From: Megalopta genalis
Lineage: Eukaryota > Arthropoda > Insecta > Hymenoptera > Halictidae
DNA: 64,000 nucleotides
Reading direction: 5' to 3'
Assembly: GCF_051020955.1 (NCBI RefSeq)
Contig: NC_135026.1
Coordinates: 9,772,501-9,836,500 of the forward strand
Both the position numbers and the translations under genes were made by a program. Shown piece after piece: positions 1 through 11,859 of the stretch. Position 1 is the stretch's first letter, and the number at the start of each line of letters is the position of its first letter. A model generated the notes under the pieces. It worked only from the letters and a program-made list of their open reading frames with translations, did not search any database and was not told where the DNA came from.

Positions 1-250
1 ATTGCCCACTGCTTTGTTACTACATTGTGCACTGCGTTGTTACTACATTGTGCACTGCTTTGTCACTAAATTTTCCACTATTTTTGTTACTATATTGTCT
101 ACTGCTTTGTTGCAACATTGCCCACTGCTTTGTTACTACATTGTCCACTGCGTTGTTACTACATTGTGCACTGCATTGTTACTACATCGTGCACTGCTTT
201 GTCACTACATTGTGCACTGCTTTGTCACTAAATTTTCCACTATTTTTGTT
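1..250. repeat. 22-bp tandem repeat array (starts before window)
   Basis: The unit is close to ttgttactacattgtgcact plus gc, repeated about eleven times with substitutions (gtgcac/gtccac/gcccac) and some degenerate units such as the ctaaattttccactattttt segment. The open frames across it (FVTTLCTALL-type repeats) come from the periodicity and are not a gene. It probably lies in the intron before the LIM exon at 681. Confidence 0.85.
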
Positions 251-531
251 CTTGCGGCGCGAATGCAATAAAATAACCAAATCGGTCAAAACGCCGTACC
301 GCGTGAACGAGCTGTTACACAATATCTTATGCAATAGTGCATAGTTAAACCTCCGCAGACGGTACCAAAAACCGTCGCTTAGGTCAGCAAGTGCATTCTG
401 CGAATTCGCCTGGACGAAGGAGTGGGAATGTGCGTCACGGTCGAATCCCCACTCTGAAGTCTCACTCTTTAGAATTGTCGAGAACAGAACGTTTAAGTGA
501 GCAAAAATGTGGCCGCTTAAATATGCGGTCT

Positions 532-615
532 TGTAATACCTAACCTATAGTATCTAACCTATAATACCTAACCTATAGCGATATATAATACCTAACCTAT
601 ACTACTAACCTGTAG
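532..615. repeat. Short CCTAACCTATA repeat
   Basis: Five imperfect copies of tacctaacctata (15-16 bp period) lie just upstream of the LIM-domain exon. The CCTAACC core resembles the insect telomeric TTAGG repeat, but the units are longer and irregular, so I call it an intronic minisatellite. Confidence 0.7.
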
Positions 616-680
616 TAGCGAAGCTAAGGTAAGAAGAGGGGATATAGGCATGGAACTAACGATGGTCTTCTCTGTGCCAG

Positions 681-840
681 GTACTACCTGCTGTCGGGGT
701 CACCGGTCTGCGAGACGGATTGGCACAAAATCGTAAAGTCGTCGAGCGTGGCGGCGGCGGCGGCGGCCGCCGCGGCCGGAAACGGCGGTGCCCCCGTAAG
801 AAAAGGTAAGGTGGGCAGGCCTCGACGGAGTCGCGAATGA
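681..840 (+). CDS. LMO4-like LIM-domain protein, 3'-terminal exon (partial gene)
   Basis: A splice acceptor (ttctctgtgccag) ends at 680. The exon opens in phase 1 and reads YYLLSGSPVCETDWHK, the end of a second LIM domain: the last zinc pair is C-x2-D followed by W. From family knowledge, LMO4 proteins have GDR-[FY]-x-x-[IL]-x-G-S-x-x-C-E-x-D at this point, and the split after GDR fits the exon phase. After it come a serine stretch, nine alanines, and the basic tail KGKVGRPRRSRE before TGA at 838-840. The tail has an AT-hook-like GRP core. LMO4 proteins are LIM-only adaptors for LDB co-factors and LIM-homeodomain factors in the nucleus. Earlier exons lie upstream of the window. The identity rests on about 16 residues, so LMO4 is likely but not certain; LIM-domain terminus is firmer. 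Confidence 0.62.
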
Positions 841-888
841 GGCGGCAACCCGGTCGGTCGCCCGAAGAAGGTGCAAGCCTCTCCGCAG

Positions 889-1119
889 CCAACGCCCGCC
901 GTCGTGCCGAGCCAGGTCGACGTGGTGGACGTGGCGGTCGGAGGGGATCCCTATTCGCCGCCTCCGCCGGGTCATCAGCAGTACCACCATCATCACCACC
1001 ACCATCACCATCATCATCAGATGGGCCTCGTGCATCCTGGACTGGCGGTACAGCAGACGCACCTGCAGGCGTCCACCTATCAGGACTGGTCTCCGTGGGC
1101 CCAGGACACCTGCGACTGA
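889..1119 (+). CDS. Alternative histidine-rich C-terminal coding segment of the LIM gene (putative)
   Basis: The same reading frame as the LIM exon reopens after the single TGA at 838 and stays open to TGA at 1117-1119. A donor CCC|GTAAGA at 796 and an acceptor cctctccgcag ending at 888 are both phase 0. They would remove a 93-nt intron containing the stop, joining ...GNGGAP to PTPAVVPSQVDVVDVAVGG. The segment looks protein-like: YSPPPPGHQQY, then eleven histidines encoded by mixed CAC/CAT codons, then a hydrophobic/aromatic end STYQDWSPWAQDTCD. Mixed codons argue against a mere CAC microsatellite. Retaining the intron gives the short KVGRPRRSRE form. If it is never spliced, this is 3' UTR. 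Confidence 0.45.
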   Translation, partial: PTPAVVPSQVDVVDVAVGGDPYSPPPPGHQQYHHHHHHHHHHHQMGLVHPGLAVQQTHLQASTYQDWSPWAQDTCD

Positions 1120-3680
1120 ACGCGTCCCCGTTTGCAGCTCGAGATCGGCCTCCGCCACCTTAGAGAGCCGAGGGCGGTCAGCTCACCTGAATAATGAGGA
1201 ACCCCGAGATCTCGAGCAGGGGCCACCGGTCTCTCCACCCTCTCTCTCGCCAGAGAGCGTCTAGCGATCCCGCACCGAGTCCAGTCGCGTCGGTGGACGC
1301 GCCGACGCCTGTGATGGCCCCCATAAGTCGGACTCGACTGTACCCCTATGTCCTTTGGGTCTCGAGGACCGAGGATTGTTGGTGAACCTCTTCGTTGCCA
1401 CGCGACACGAACTCCCGCGGGACTAGGCCCCGTCGTCGTCGTCGTCGTCGCAGCACGGAGAGACGAACTGTTTTCTGTGCGCGCGTGTTTGTCGTCGATA
1501 TCCACGATCCAGGACCTCTAACCGGCTGTTTGGCTGTGCAGAGCAGCGGCACGCGCGCACCAACGCTGTCACGCGTCCTTCACTGGTCTCCCCTTAATCG
1601 ATAATCTTTGCTCAAATCACGGAGAACCGAAGACAATTCAAAGTGTCCCGATGCACCAGCTGCGCGTTGTTGGCCCCCGTCCCTTCGGCCTCGCTCTGCT
1701 TTTATCTGCGACGACAGTTTGCCCGAGGCTCTACCACCGATTCTTTCACGTTCGTCCTGGCTCCGTCGATCCGCCGGTCCTGTTAATCCGCGAGTTAGAC
1801 AACCACGGCCGCCGCTCTCGCCTGATTTCCAATCGGCGAACAGCGACGATGCTAAATGGTCCGAGTGATTTCGAGGGTCCCGCCACCTTTATCCGCATCT
1901 TTTTGAACTATTCGTTCCTGTCGCTAATGTATCAAGTCCACGGTCTAGTAACTTCTCTTCGTGTTCTGCAAATTAACCTTGGCCCGCGTTGGCCGAGCAC
2001 TTCAAAGGCGCCGTCTAGACCTCTCGCTGTATCAAGATCGTCGAGTCTAGATAGACTCTGGCCTAGCTAAACCCTTTGAAATACGTTAAGAAAGATTGTC
2101 CGAGGGACCCGAGAGCATCGTCATCAACCGAAACCTGATAGAGACCGCTGCACCGAGCGAAGGAAACTTGACGAGAGGGCGAAGTCGCTGGTCAGACAAA
2201 CGGTACTCCCGGGATTTCCTCTGGACCGGACCGCGTCACGTCCACCGCGCGAAGCGGCGTCGAGAAGTAGCGAGATCGGCGGACGCCGGAGCCACCGAAA
2301 AACTTGTCACGTATGAAGCAGGAAAATTGCGCGGGCCGGGGTCGGGTAATTCCGCCGATTGAAGCGGTGGCCCGGCCGTGTCCCGGCCCTTAGAAAATTA
2401 TTTTTCTTTGAAAATTACCGATCCCTTCGAGTCGCGCCGCTCCGCGCCGGGAAGAGGGTCCACGGCTCTCCGTAAACTCATTAAGCGCTCCTTGTTCCCG
2501 CGATCGTTAATCGAGTCTCGCGCGCCGCGGAATAAAAAGCCAGCGCCGAGGTGAAACCGTCGAACGAGAGAAATTATCATTCGAATCTTCCTTGTTAACG
2601 GCCCGCGGCCCCCTCTTCCCCTGCTGCGACGAGAAACCGATCGGAGGAGCTTGCGAACCTACGCGCCGCAGTCGCGCGTTTGACGATGTTTGAAAGCAAG
2701 CTGACGGCACCCGACGATCGTCCCGCGGGATCTGTCGTCGACCGCAGATCCAACAATCATTTTCGAACCTTCGAGTCCCATACTGCACGCTGTTTGGCGC
2801 TGCTCGACCTTGTTGGACGTTGTTTGGAAGCAAACACAGACGGCCTGGACGATCGTGCTCTGGTGGATCTGTCGTCGATCACGGACTCACAAATTCATTC
2901 TCCAACAACTTCCGACATTGTACGGCCACGCTGTGTGACAGTGTTTAAAACGGTGTTTGACGGTGTTTGGAAGCCAACTGATTTTCTGTCGCTATTGTTG
3001 ATTTGAACAGCTCGAGAGAGGACTGTGTTTGCTGTTCTAGAGGGTACAAACGAAATGAAGGGGGGGGGAGAGCCGTCGACGGGAAGCAGCGCGCACCGCG
3101 GGTGCCGGTGAATATGTGTGTTGAACTGGCAACGATGGACCGTGTAACATACTTTTTCTAAGTGGCAAGGTTTCGACACGCGCAATAAACACTTAACGTA
3201 AATGTCTAATCGTGAACACGTTACGATGTATCTAACCATTGCCCGGGCCCGTCCACGTTCCCCCCGCGCCAAAATCCCGCCTAGAGCTTGTACAAACGCG
3301 CGCGTCTCTCCTTTTTCTTTCTCCCCCCGTTCCCGTCGGTGTAGCTCCGGCCGGAAGTCGACGAACGCGGGGGGAACGCGTACACACGACGCGGGCTCGG
3401 GCACGTTCGAAGCTCAATGCGAAACTAAAGACACATGTTTTGGGTGTAAATCAACGCGGGGACGGCGCTCGTGGCGAGCTTTACGGCCTCTCTATTGTCG
3501 ACTCCGAGGGGAGCCCGTTGCAACGGTCTCGCAGATGAACCGAACGGCGATGCAGAGCGAACTAATTCTCTCGTACACTTTACTCGCTTGTTTCCGCGAG
3601 CTTCGCTTCTGAGTCGCGGCACTGTTTTCCATCGAATGACCGGTTTCGTTCAAGGCCGACGTCTCGCGACCTAACCTAAC
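1120..3680 (+). other. GC-rich 3' flank / probable long 3' UTR of the LIM gene
   Basis: CpG-rich DNA without a convincing frame. Overlapping open frames on both strands have biased Arg/Ser/Pro composition and no recognisable domain. AATAAA hexamers occur at about 2,530 and 3,183, and could end a transcript. A GTC trinucleotide run lies at about 1,431-1,450, and a G9 run at about 3,061. At about 3,670-3,680 the composition changes sharply to AT-rich sequence. Confidence 0.35.
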
Positions 3681-4109
3681 AAATTACGCGTGATATACTC
3701 GGAGTGTTCGTACGCCTATCAAAACGCTGGAACTTCTTTAAAGATTGGAACTTCTTGAACGACTTGAATTTTTTCATGATAGAGAAGATTTTAAAAAATT
3801 GCAAATTTCTCACGCAAAGTTGTGATTTTTGCAATCTTTAATTGTTTGTAACTATTAACAACGTCGACCGATTTCGATGAAATAAAACGCATTTTGTAAA
3901 TGTTCTTTATAGGTTCAGATAAAAGAAGTTGAAAAACTTGTGTTTCTTTATTTATTTTGTCATTTAAAAAATTATAGGAAAGCATTTAAATAGTCATTCA
4001 GTAGGCATTTAACTAATCATTTTCTAGTAGATTAATCCCTTTATCATCTAAAAAAAAAAGAAAAATTCGAGTCGTTTAGTCCAATTTTTAAAAAGTTACA
4101 GCGTTTTAA
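3681..4109. other. AT-rich intergenic, nothing recognised
   Basis: There are no coding exons, repeats or structured elements that I can support. A poly-A tract lies at about 4,051. Confidence 0.6.
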
Positions 4110-4640
4110 AAGGTGTACACCGCTGTGACAAGTTTGAGGACTCAATAACCTTACTGATTGCTAATAAGGTTGCTAATCAAGTCTACATGTTTGAATTTGC
4201 GCAAACGGTATTTATCTTTTATTCTTGACAAACAGTACTGTCTATTCCTAACGAGTTTGGGGACTTAATGTCCTCAAGGATGATTAAAGATTCATTCTTC
4301 TTCTGAATAATTCAAGTTTAAGGCTGCAGATTATATAATCAAGACTATATGTTTGAAACAGTACATGCAGAATCTGCACAAATATTACGCTGTTTTTCTT
4401 CTTGAAAAACGGTACTGTCTATTCAAAACATGTTCGGTGATTCAATGGTCTTAAGGACGACTAAAGATGCGTCATTCTTTTCAATTCTATGTGAGTTTGC
4501 GCAAACATTATTCATCCTTCGTAATACATACATTTACATTTGAACATCAACTGTAACAATGTTATCTAATATGTCATCATTGAGAAACAGTACTATCCCC
4601 ACTCTGTTAGTCGTCCACAAATTGTTTTACGCTGAACTAC
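4110..4640. repeat. Old, diverged tandem repeat, about 170-bp unit
   Basis: About three units share the order: gtttga-tttgcgcaaac, a pyrimidine stretch, gacaaacagtactgtctattc, an acgagtttggggacttaatg-like block, then ctcaaggatgattaaagat. Matching blocks start near 4,190, 4,350 and 4,490, with a half unit before. Divergence is high, so the array is old. Confidence 0.65.
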
Positions 4641-5139
4641 AATTCGATTCAACGGCATTTAAAATTTCTGAGTATCAACCTTGAAGATAAAGTACCTCCG
4701 TATCGAAAATATCTGGCAATAACGAGCTAAAGCGACTCGAAAGCACCGAATTCAAATCTCGAGATCTGTCAATTCGTTGTACTAAGAACTGTGTTACCGA
4801 ACCTAAAGAACCCCTGTTCCGACAGAAAAACACCAGGTTCGTCTCATCTCTGTGGCATCGCGCGGAAGAACAGCTGCAGCTCGCGCAGTTAGAAGACAGC
4901 AGCTCCGTGGAATTCGAGAAACCGAACGAAATTGAATTGGTACCGAGGGGGAACGTTCGACGGGTCCGTAAGGGGCGTTGGGCTCGTTGGAAATTCCCGA
5001 GGAGAGATCGACAAAGCGCCGGGGCGTCGTAAAGCAAGACCCGAACGACCAACTCCGCTCCGTGCAACTGATCGTTACTCGTTTACCCGTCTCGTTCTTA
5101 GCTGAACTTTTGTCTCTCGGACCGGCACCGCGCGCTCAC
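4641..5139. other. Mixed-composition spacer
   Basis: It becomes GC-richer towards 5,100. Frames on both strands exist but show no family resemblance. Confidence 0.5.
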
Positions 5140-5665
5140 GAGTATCCGAGCCGAGGATCGGTAAGCGATCGCGGCGATTTCGAGGCTGGAAAAAACGGCA
5201 AGCGATCCAGCAGCGATTACCGTGCCGAAAATCGGGGAACGCGGCGATTTACAAGCTGAAAATCGGCAAACGATATCCGGCGAGATCTGATCGAAAAATC
5301 GGCGTGTTAACAGCGACGATTTCGGAGCCGTAAATTGGCGTGCTGTCCAACCATTTCTGAACCGAAGATCGGCAAATAATCGCGGCGATTCGAAAGATCG
5401 ATGATCGGCGAGCAATCCGGCGATATCTAAGGCCGAGAATCGGCCCAGCGATCGTGACAATTTCCATGCCAAAAATCGGCGAGCGTATCGGCGATGTCTG
5501 AGCTGAAAATCGGCAAGAAATCGCGGCGTTTTCGACACCGAGAATCGGCAAGCAATCGCGGCGTTTTCGAAACCGACGGATCGGCAAGCGAACGCGGCGT
5601 TTTCGAAACCGACGATCGGCGAGAGATCAGGCGATTTCCATGTCGGAGATCGGCGTTCGACCGAT
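5140..5665. repeat. Degenerate GC-rich tandem repeat, roughly 40-bp unit
   Basis: At least ten diverged units share the core gaaaatcggcaagcgatcgc followed by ggcgatttcga. Open frames through it (repeats such as IGKKSRRFRHRE) are repeat-driven. A (GAAA)n stretch follows at about 5,745-5,775. Confidence 0.8.
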
Positions 5666-5775
5666 CTCGAGCCGGCGTGATCGGTCGAGCAGGCGACAAC
5701 GATGCTCGATTTCTTTCTGCGAACAGAGAAACCGATCGGACGAAGAGAGAAAGAAAGAAAGAAAGAGAGAGAAAG

Positions 5776-6930
5776 AGTCGCGTTGATGGATCGTGTAATT
5801 TAATCTTGTACAAAAATAGGGTACATTTTGTATATTGTTAAAAGTTTGTGTGATATAAATGGTTATGTATTTACTATTAATGCGGCGAGTATGGGACTTC
5901 GCGCGTCCCACGGGCGATCGCGCGATAGTTTCGAGCACCAGGACCACTGGATGCAGAGCGTAGATGGGATCGTTATATCATGTTGACAATTGTGCTTGGT
6001 TACTTGCTTTCAATTAATCGCCGATTCAATTTTCCAGCGACGACAAGTTTCTTGATCGAGAGACGATAATTTGCATTTCATTTCTGCAAATTAATTTCTC
6101 TTCTATCGGATCGAAAGCCTGGATTATTATTAGAGTCGGTTGACTCCGCATGCGATTTTGTTGTGCGAAGACGTTTTAATTTTTGTTTCGTGGTATTTCT
6201 TTTGAAGAGTGGTGCGAACGCGCGAGAGACAGCGATTTGCGTTCGTTTGACGATGTTCGATGGAACGACATGTTAAGAACGCCTTGCATCCAGTGGTGCT
6301 GGAACGTAGAGCAACGTCCTCAGTTGAGCGAACACGCGGCCGGACTAACACGCGGTCCGACGCGTTTAGTTAATTTTGTTATTTGGTTTAATCTCGACTT
6401 CTTATCCGGGACCCGACATCTGTGAATGGTTTCGCGGCCTCTTGTAAAATACAAAATACACGGACACACATACAAAACACGTTTATTAATTAATAAAATC
6501 ACAAGTTTTTAGAAAACCACACTCGGATCGTCCTAGTTCATTTCTTTCCCCCACCCGTTTTTCCAATGTAATATACTTAAGACTATAAGGAACAGCTTCT
6601 TCCTCACGGTCAGAATGACCGCTTCCTTAGCTTGAAATTCTGCGAACTTTGGAGACTCTTTCAATGGAAAATGCTTGTATAAATTACATTATTGAAGCAA
6701 GTTTTATAATGAAAACTTTAGGTCGGTGCGACGAATAAAATTACATTGCCAAGACAGCTCAATGTATTTTCTGTGTATTTCACCACTTTGATGGCTTTTG
6801 ATGATCCCGTGATATTGATAGATCCATCTTGGAATATTTGCACATCGATTTCCTTTGGTATACTTGTACATTTCTTTGATGTTAGTGTTAATACCCTCAC
6901 TGAACTTTAATGTAAATAAATAGCCAATAA
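5776..6930. other. Spacer; possible 3'-UTR-like AT stretch at its start
   Basis: Positions 5,790-5,890 (ttgtacaaaaatagggtac, ttgtatattg, gatataaatgg) look like the AU-rich end of a 3' UTR, with a Pumilio-like UGUAUAUU and a weak poly(A) signal. This could be the distal end of the LIM transcript, but only by inference. The rest shows no supported feature. Confidence 0.25.
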
Positions 6931-7074
6931 TTGAGCCGTTTATTTTGAAAGTGGCATAAGTCACTTTTCCAAAAAGATCGAGTTAATGGTAACACTAATT
7001 ACAATTGAACGGTATCTTTTCATTTAAAAAAAAAGAAAAAGTGACTTATGCCACTTTCAAAATAAACGGCTCAA
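6931..7074. mobile_element. Foldback MITE, copy 1
   Basis: Terminal arms of about 37 bp are perfect inverted repeats. The left arm starts ttgagccgtttattttgaaa and runs on through gtggcataagtcactttt (6,931-6,968); the right arm is its reverse complement at 7,037-7,074. About 68 bp lie between. The same arms bound the element at 25,924-26,157. No clear target duplication is visible. Confidence 0.8.
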
Positions 7075-7135
7075 TTGAAACTGGTAGCTATTGTAAATTC
7101 GCTATCCTAAGGAGTGTAAAGAGTAAGTTGTGCCA

Positions 7136-7950
7136 TCAGAGACAACTTGTCTACTTACAATTGATGTTGCAATCACTATTAAATGATCCATTAGAAAATA
7201 CTGAACTATTTGTGTGAGTTAGGTTCTAAGTTCTAAATTAGGTGTTACTTAATTTCTTCATTTGCAACTGCAGTTGAAACCACAACTGAATAATCCATTA
7301 CATAAGGCTCAACTTCACTAGTTTAGGTTCGAATTAGGTTTGGTGCAGACTTGGGTAAAAATATTTTGAGAAAGTATTGGTAACAGTTTCTAGAACTCTC
7401 TTGTTTCATAGAGACAAGAACATGTATTGAAAATAGGTTTTTACGTTACGTTTCATTTCATGCACAATAATGAAAATATTTATTTCAATAAAGTACTGCA
7501 GATTCATATTCTAAAATATACAGTTTCAAACGCTTATTATACTATTGCTGTAAAGTCAACTAAATATTTCAATTAGTATTATCAATTAGTATTATTATTA
7601 TATATTATATATATATATATATATTATATTATTATTATATTATTATTATATATATATATATTATATATTATATCAATTAGTATTATTATTATTATTCCAA
7701 ATGAAGCATATGTAACACAGCATATTTGCATTTCTCAGTTGAAATACTTTCAGCCAGATCCGGTTAGGTATCACTGGAGACAACTTGTTGCTTTACAATT
7801 GAAGTTGCAACTACTATAATAGAGTGATCCATTAGAAAATTATCAATTATTTATCAAGATTAGGTCTGCATTAGGTATGGGTTATGTCTAGGTTAAGTTT
7901 GAGTTAGATGTCACTCAAAATAACTTGCAGATTTGCCACTGTGGTTACTG
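7136..7950. repeat. Diverged direct repeat pair with AT microsatellite between
   Basis: Two blocks (about 7,136-7,300 and 7,776-7,950) share gagacaacttgt, tacaattga-gttgcaa, gatccattagaaaat, and a run of gttaggt-type motifs. A TA/TAATAT microsatellite lies between them at about 7,590-7,690. Confidence 0.6.
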
Positions 7951-9223
7951 TCATTATTGAATGCGTTATTAGTTCAACTGTTCATTCTTGTAACACTATC
8001 AAACACTATCAATTACTGAAACGTACTCGCTAAAATTGTTTAAAGCTTATTTATTGGTAGAAGACCTGACTAAAAAAGTTCGCAGGAATTTCTCAGGCAT
8101 CAGCTGCGAATAAATAAAACTTTTTTTGAAGTAAGTATTATGTACAGAGAATTATATATCAATTAAATAAATAGTAAACGTGTACTACTGCATAGAGCGG
8201 ATATCGGAACACGAAGATTCCCTAGTGGGGCCGTCGAATCGATGTCGAGGTAAGCGGATAAAATTGAATCTCGCAATTCCAGTCCACGGGGCGAGATTAA
8301 TGAGCCGGCTTTCCAAACTTTTCGCAGTACTCATCCAAATTTATCGGCCCCGTTTTCGGGGATAGCGGCGAACTTTCCAGCGGTGGACGGTTTTAACGTC
8401 GTTGCAGAAGCAATTTCTGTTGGATGAAAGTGGCGAGGATGTTTCAAGGTCACGGTGGTCCTTTGGAAACGAGATGTTTTGCAAATCGATTTTTAAATTC
8501 TGTATTTAAAAAGTAGTACTCTCTTTTCTTTATAGTAGAATTTTTACCTTAAAGTTAGACTAATTACATGTTTTTTTTTTGTCAGAGCTCTCTTTGCCCT
8601 CTTTATTTAACTCTTTTTATGTTCGTACTGTTAACGGTATTATTTTTGCTGATGAATTTATTTTTCACTGAATAAATTTTAAAGAGTTATAAATAAATAA
8701 ATTCATAAGAAAAGATAAAGTCTCAATTGAGATATAGCGACTAAACTTAGAAAAAAAGGTGTCTTTGTAACAATAATAACAACGAAGTAGGTGTCTTTTG
8801 ATTCTGTTGGTAAAAATAGAGTTAAAACAAGAGGAATTCTAAACTTGGCATTGTTGCATTTTACTTTGAGGGAAGAACTATCCCGTTACCTAATTAAGCG
8901 ATAACCCAAGTGTGATTTGTGCGTTTTCGGTGACCAAAATTATATCAGCATTATTTCTTGCTTTATGTTTATATTATACTAGGTCCTTTAATTCGTTTCG
9001 TCACCTACTTAGAATGCAGTTCGAAATATATATTAACATTTAAAAATCTAAGTGACCTGTATTTTTCATTAAAAAAATTGATTCGATCATTTTGTATATT
9101 GAAACTTCTAGAAAAGTGAATACTAATCAATTCTTGTTGGAAATATTTTTCGGCCAAGATAAAGAAATGCTTTCGTATCCAATTTCTCGTCAAGAAAAAT
9201 ATTGTTATTGAAACTAACATAGA
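7951..9223. other. AT-rich spacer with a small GC-richer island
   Basis: The island at about 8,175-8,470 (aggtaagcgg, gagattaatgagccgg) has unstrained composition and could be conserved non-coding DNA. The rest is AT-rich with no supported feature. Confidence 0.4.
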
Positions 9224-9472
9224 TTAACCCTTTGCACTCGAAGCTATTTCAACTGAAAATATAAAATCATTTTTCTAACTTACAGTATTTCTGTTTTATA
9301 TGAGAAAATGCATTTTATGCATACATGAAAATTGACTCTTGGGACTCGCGCAACAGTTACACTCTTAACAATTTTTCAAATGTAAACTTTGTTAATATCA
9401 AAATTATCTTAAAAGGTGATATAACAAATATTAGCGGTGCCTCAGAGTCGCCACTCGAGTGCAAAGGGTTAA
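9224..9472. mobile_element. TTAA-flanked MITE (piggyBac-like)
   Basis: The element starts TTAACCCTTTGCACTCGA and ends with the matching inverted sequence CTCGAGTGCAAAGGGTTAA. TTAA at both ends (9,224-9,227 and 9,469-9,472) fits the piggyBac superfamily target duplication. There is no transposase; the internal sequence is AT-rich. Confidence 0.8.
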
Positions 9473-10250
9473 TTAGCAGATTGTGAATCGCCCTGCAAAA
9501 TAAACATTGTCTAAATCAATCGCGAGAAACAAGAATTAAACAGAAATTTGTTTTTCTATTAATTGTTATATGTTAGAACGAATGCAACAAAATTCTGTTG
9601 AAGTCTGTTCTTCGTATATATATATGTATATGAAAGAAATCATAGAGGAATTGGTTAAGCTCGAAAAATGTTATTTCTGGCCACGAAATTCGTGTTTTGG
9701 ATCACCGTATTTCGAATAAAATAAACAAGGGTTTATTGAAACCGTAGCTGGGGATGCTGGCGAAATGAAAGGCGGCTATCGAATATCGAATTTGACGCGT
9801 TCCGTTAAAAACCGAAAGAAAAACCACGTAACCGTCCGCTCGGCTCGTCTTTGTCCTCGGCGCGGGTGGCGCATCCTCCTCGCGGCTATTCCGAGCTGTC
9901 AAGAGGAGACGGGATAACTGATTCGCGCTGCGCCTGGTCCGCTAATGAGAAACACGCATTAAAACACCATAAGAATGCGCACTTTCGCGGCGACGGGGGA
10001 CTGGCAGCGTTCCTCGAACGACGTTTCGATTTACGGAACAATACTCGTACTCACTTCCCCGTTCCTTCGTCGAGTGACAATTTCTGGCTTCGGCCGCGGC
10101 CTGCCCGTCCATTTCTCTGCACGCTTTTATCTGAAGTTGCGTTTATGGCCGTGGAACACCGTTCCTGACAATATCATTCACGATGGAGACGATACAGAGG
10201 GACAACGGCTTTTTCGTACCATTGGATTTTCTGCTTTGGACTTTGCAATT
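9473..10250. other. Spacer with GC-rich island (candidate regulatory DNA)
   Basis: The 9,690-10,200 part is moderately GC-rich, with balanced composition and no coding signal. Conserved non-coding DNA is possible; this is inference only. Confidence 0.3.
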
Positions 10251-10254
10251 ACGA

Positions 10255-10860
10255 CTTCGGACTTTGTATATTTTTTGTTTAACAGTTGCTGCTTTGTATA
10301 CTTTCTGTTTTGCACTTGCTACTTGGTATATTTTCTACTTTGTGCATACTATTTTGTATATTGTCTATTTTGTGTTTGCTACTTTGTATTTTTATTTTGT
10401 ACTTTGACTTTTATATATTTTTTATTTCGCACTTGCTCCTTTGTACGTCTTTTCTGTTTTGTACTTTTTATTTTGTATTCTTCCTAGTTTGTACTTGTTC
10501 CTTTGTATCTTTTCTATTTTGCATTTGCTATTTGTATGTTTTCCTTCTTGCAACTCTGTGTTGTTATTCTGTAGTGGACTTCGACCATATTTTAAATTTA
10601 GCACTTGATGCTTCGTATATTTTGTATTTTGTACTTGCTACTTTGTATTTCTATTTTGTACTTTGTAATTTGTGCTTTGGACTTTATATATTTTTTATTT
10701 TTGTACTTGTTACTCTGCATATTTTCTATTTTGTACTTGCTACTTTATAATAAATAGTAGTAGTTTTTAAAATATATATAAATAAAAATATATATAAATA
10801 TATATAAATAAAATATATATATAAATATATATAAATAAAATATATATATAAATAGTAGTA
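10255..10860. repeat. T-rich minisatellite and AT microsatellite
   Basis: From 10,255 to 10,750 about 17 degenerate copies of a roughly 30-bp unit alternate tgctactttgtatatttt and ctattttgtact. A (TATATAAATA)n stretch follows to about 10,860. The Leu/Phe/Tyr-rich frames here look like membrane proteins but only read the repeat. Confidence 0.85.
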
Positions 10861-11859
10861 GTTTAGTTAAAAAATATGATTCATGCAAGGGGAGAACATA
10901 AAGTGCTATTGAAGACGTTAAGGAAATTCGATGATTTTTATCGAAAGCTCTAATTACATATATGTATTTTCATTTTTCTTCCCCTTACTGTCTTTACTCT
11001 ATTTCATTCATGCCTCTGTTAATACAATACTATGGAAATTTATTTTCAAATCATGGTCCCTGGAATTACAATAGTTTCTAACACGATACACGATACAACA
11101 ACCAATACAATAATTATACAATAAATAATAATAATCATAATATTATATACTATGCCTAAAAATTGAAGGTTCAATAATTTGGATAGAAAAATTGTTGATA
11201 TTCGAACTGTTGTAACTTTGTCAAGCCTCCACTTTCATGTAGCCCAACACAATATTTTCAGAGTCATCGTAAATCAAATCTACAAAAAGATTTATCGTCG
11301 TTCGAATTATTGATATGTCGTTTGAATTCATAAAATCTGAAGAGGAGAAAAAGCAGCTTCAATTATCACTAAAAAGAATCTAACGCAGAGGGTGCAAAGG
11401 TAGAAATTTCATGCTTCAAAATAAGTCCAGGTGAACTGTTGTGTGTGTGTGTACAATGTTTTTACTCGAAGTTAGAGCAATTCGAATATCGCCAATTTTT
11501 CGATAGTTTTTCACTTTTTCTGGTTTTGTTTTATTTTTAAATAATTAAAATACCACAGGGCATCGTGAATAAAGTGGCCTAAAGATCGTTCAGGGTAACA
11601 CGCGTGAAAGAATAATTTTCTCGTATTCTTGCGAGAATTTCAATATTCGAAAAGAAGAAGCGAGTCAGGCACGATCTTCGAGAATTGCGAGAATGCATTT
11701 CGGCCTGGTAATCGATCGAGGTGATGTTAAATCGAAGCGGAACATTTTTCATCGATCCCCGCAGCTCGAGATTAATGACACAAAAGCGCCCTTCAATTTC
11801 AATTTGCTTGCAACGTTTTATTAATGTCCCACAGCGTGAGAGAAGTGATATCGGGCACA
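10861..11859. other. AT-rich spacer, nothing recognised
   Basis: Only short CA/GT runs (gtgtgtgtgtgt at about 11,441) and AT-rich simple sequence are present. Confidence 0.55.

Noticed and set aside
2..344. Two overlapping frames at the window start
   Set aside because: Both read the 22-bp tandem repeat in different phases.
420..470. tRNA-like B-box sequence (cacggtcgaatccccactc)
   Set aside because: It has a possible T-arm-like stem, but no matching A box, anticodon stem or acceptor stem could be drawn.
837..1163. Alternative frame (AANARRRAEPGRRGG...) reached by the donor after AAAAG at 805
   Set aside because: It is phase-compatible with the acceptor at 888, but the composition is that of an off-frame GC-rich reading, whereas the frame-1 His-rich reading looks like real protein.
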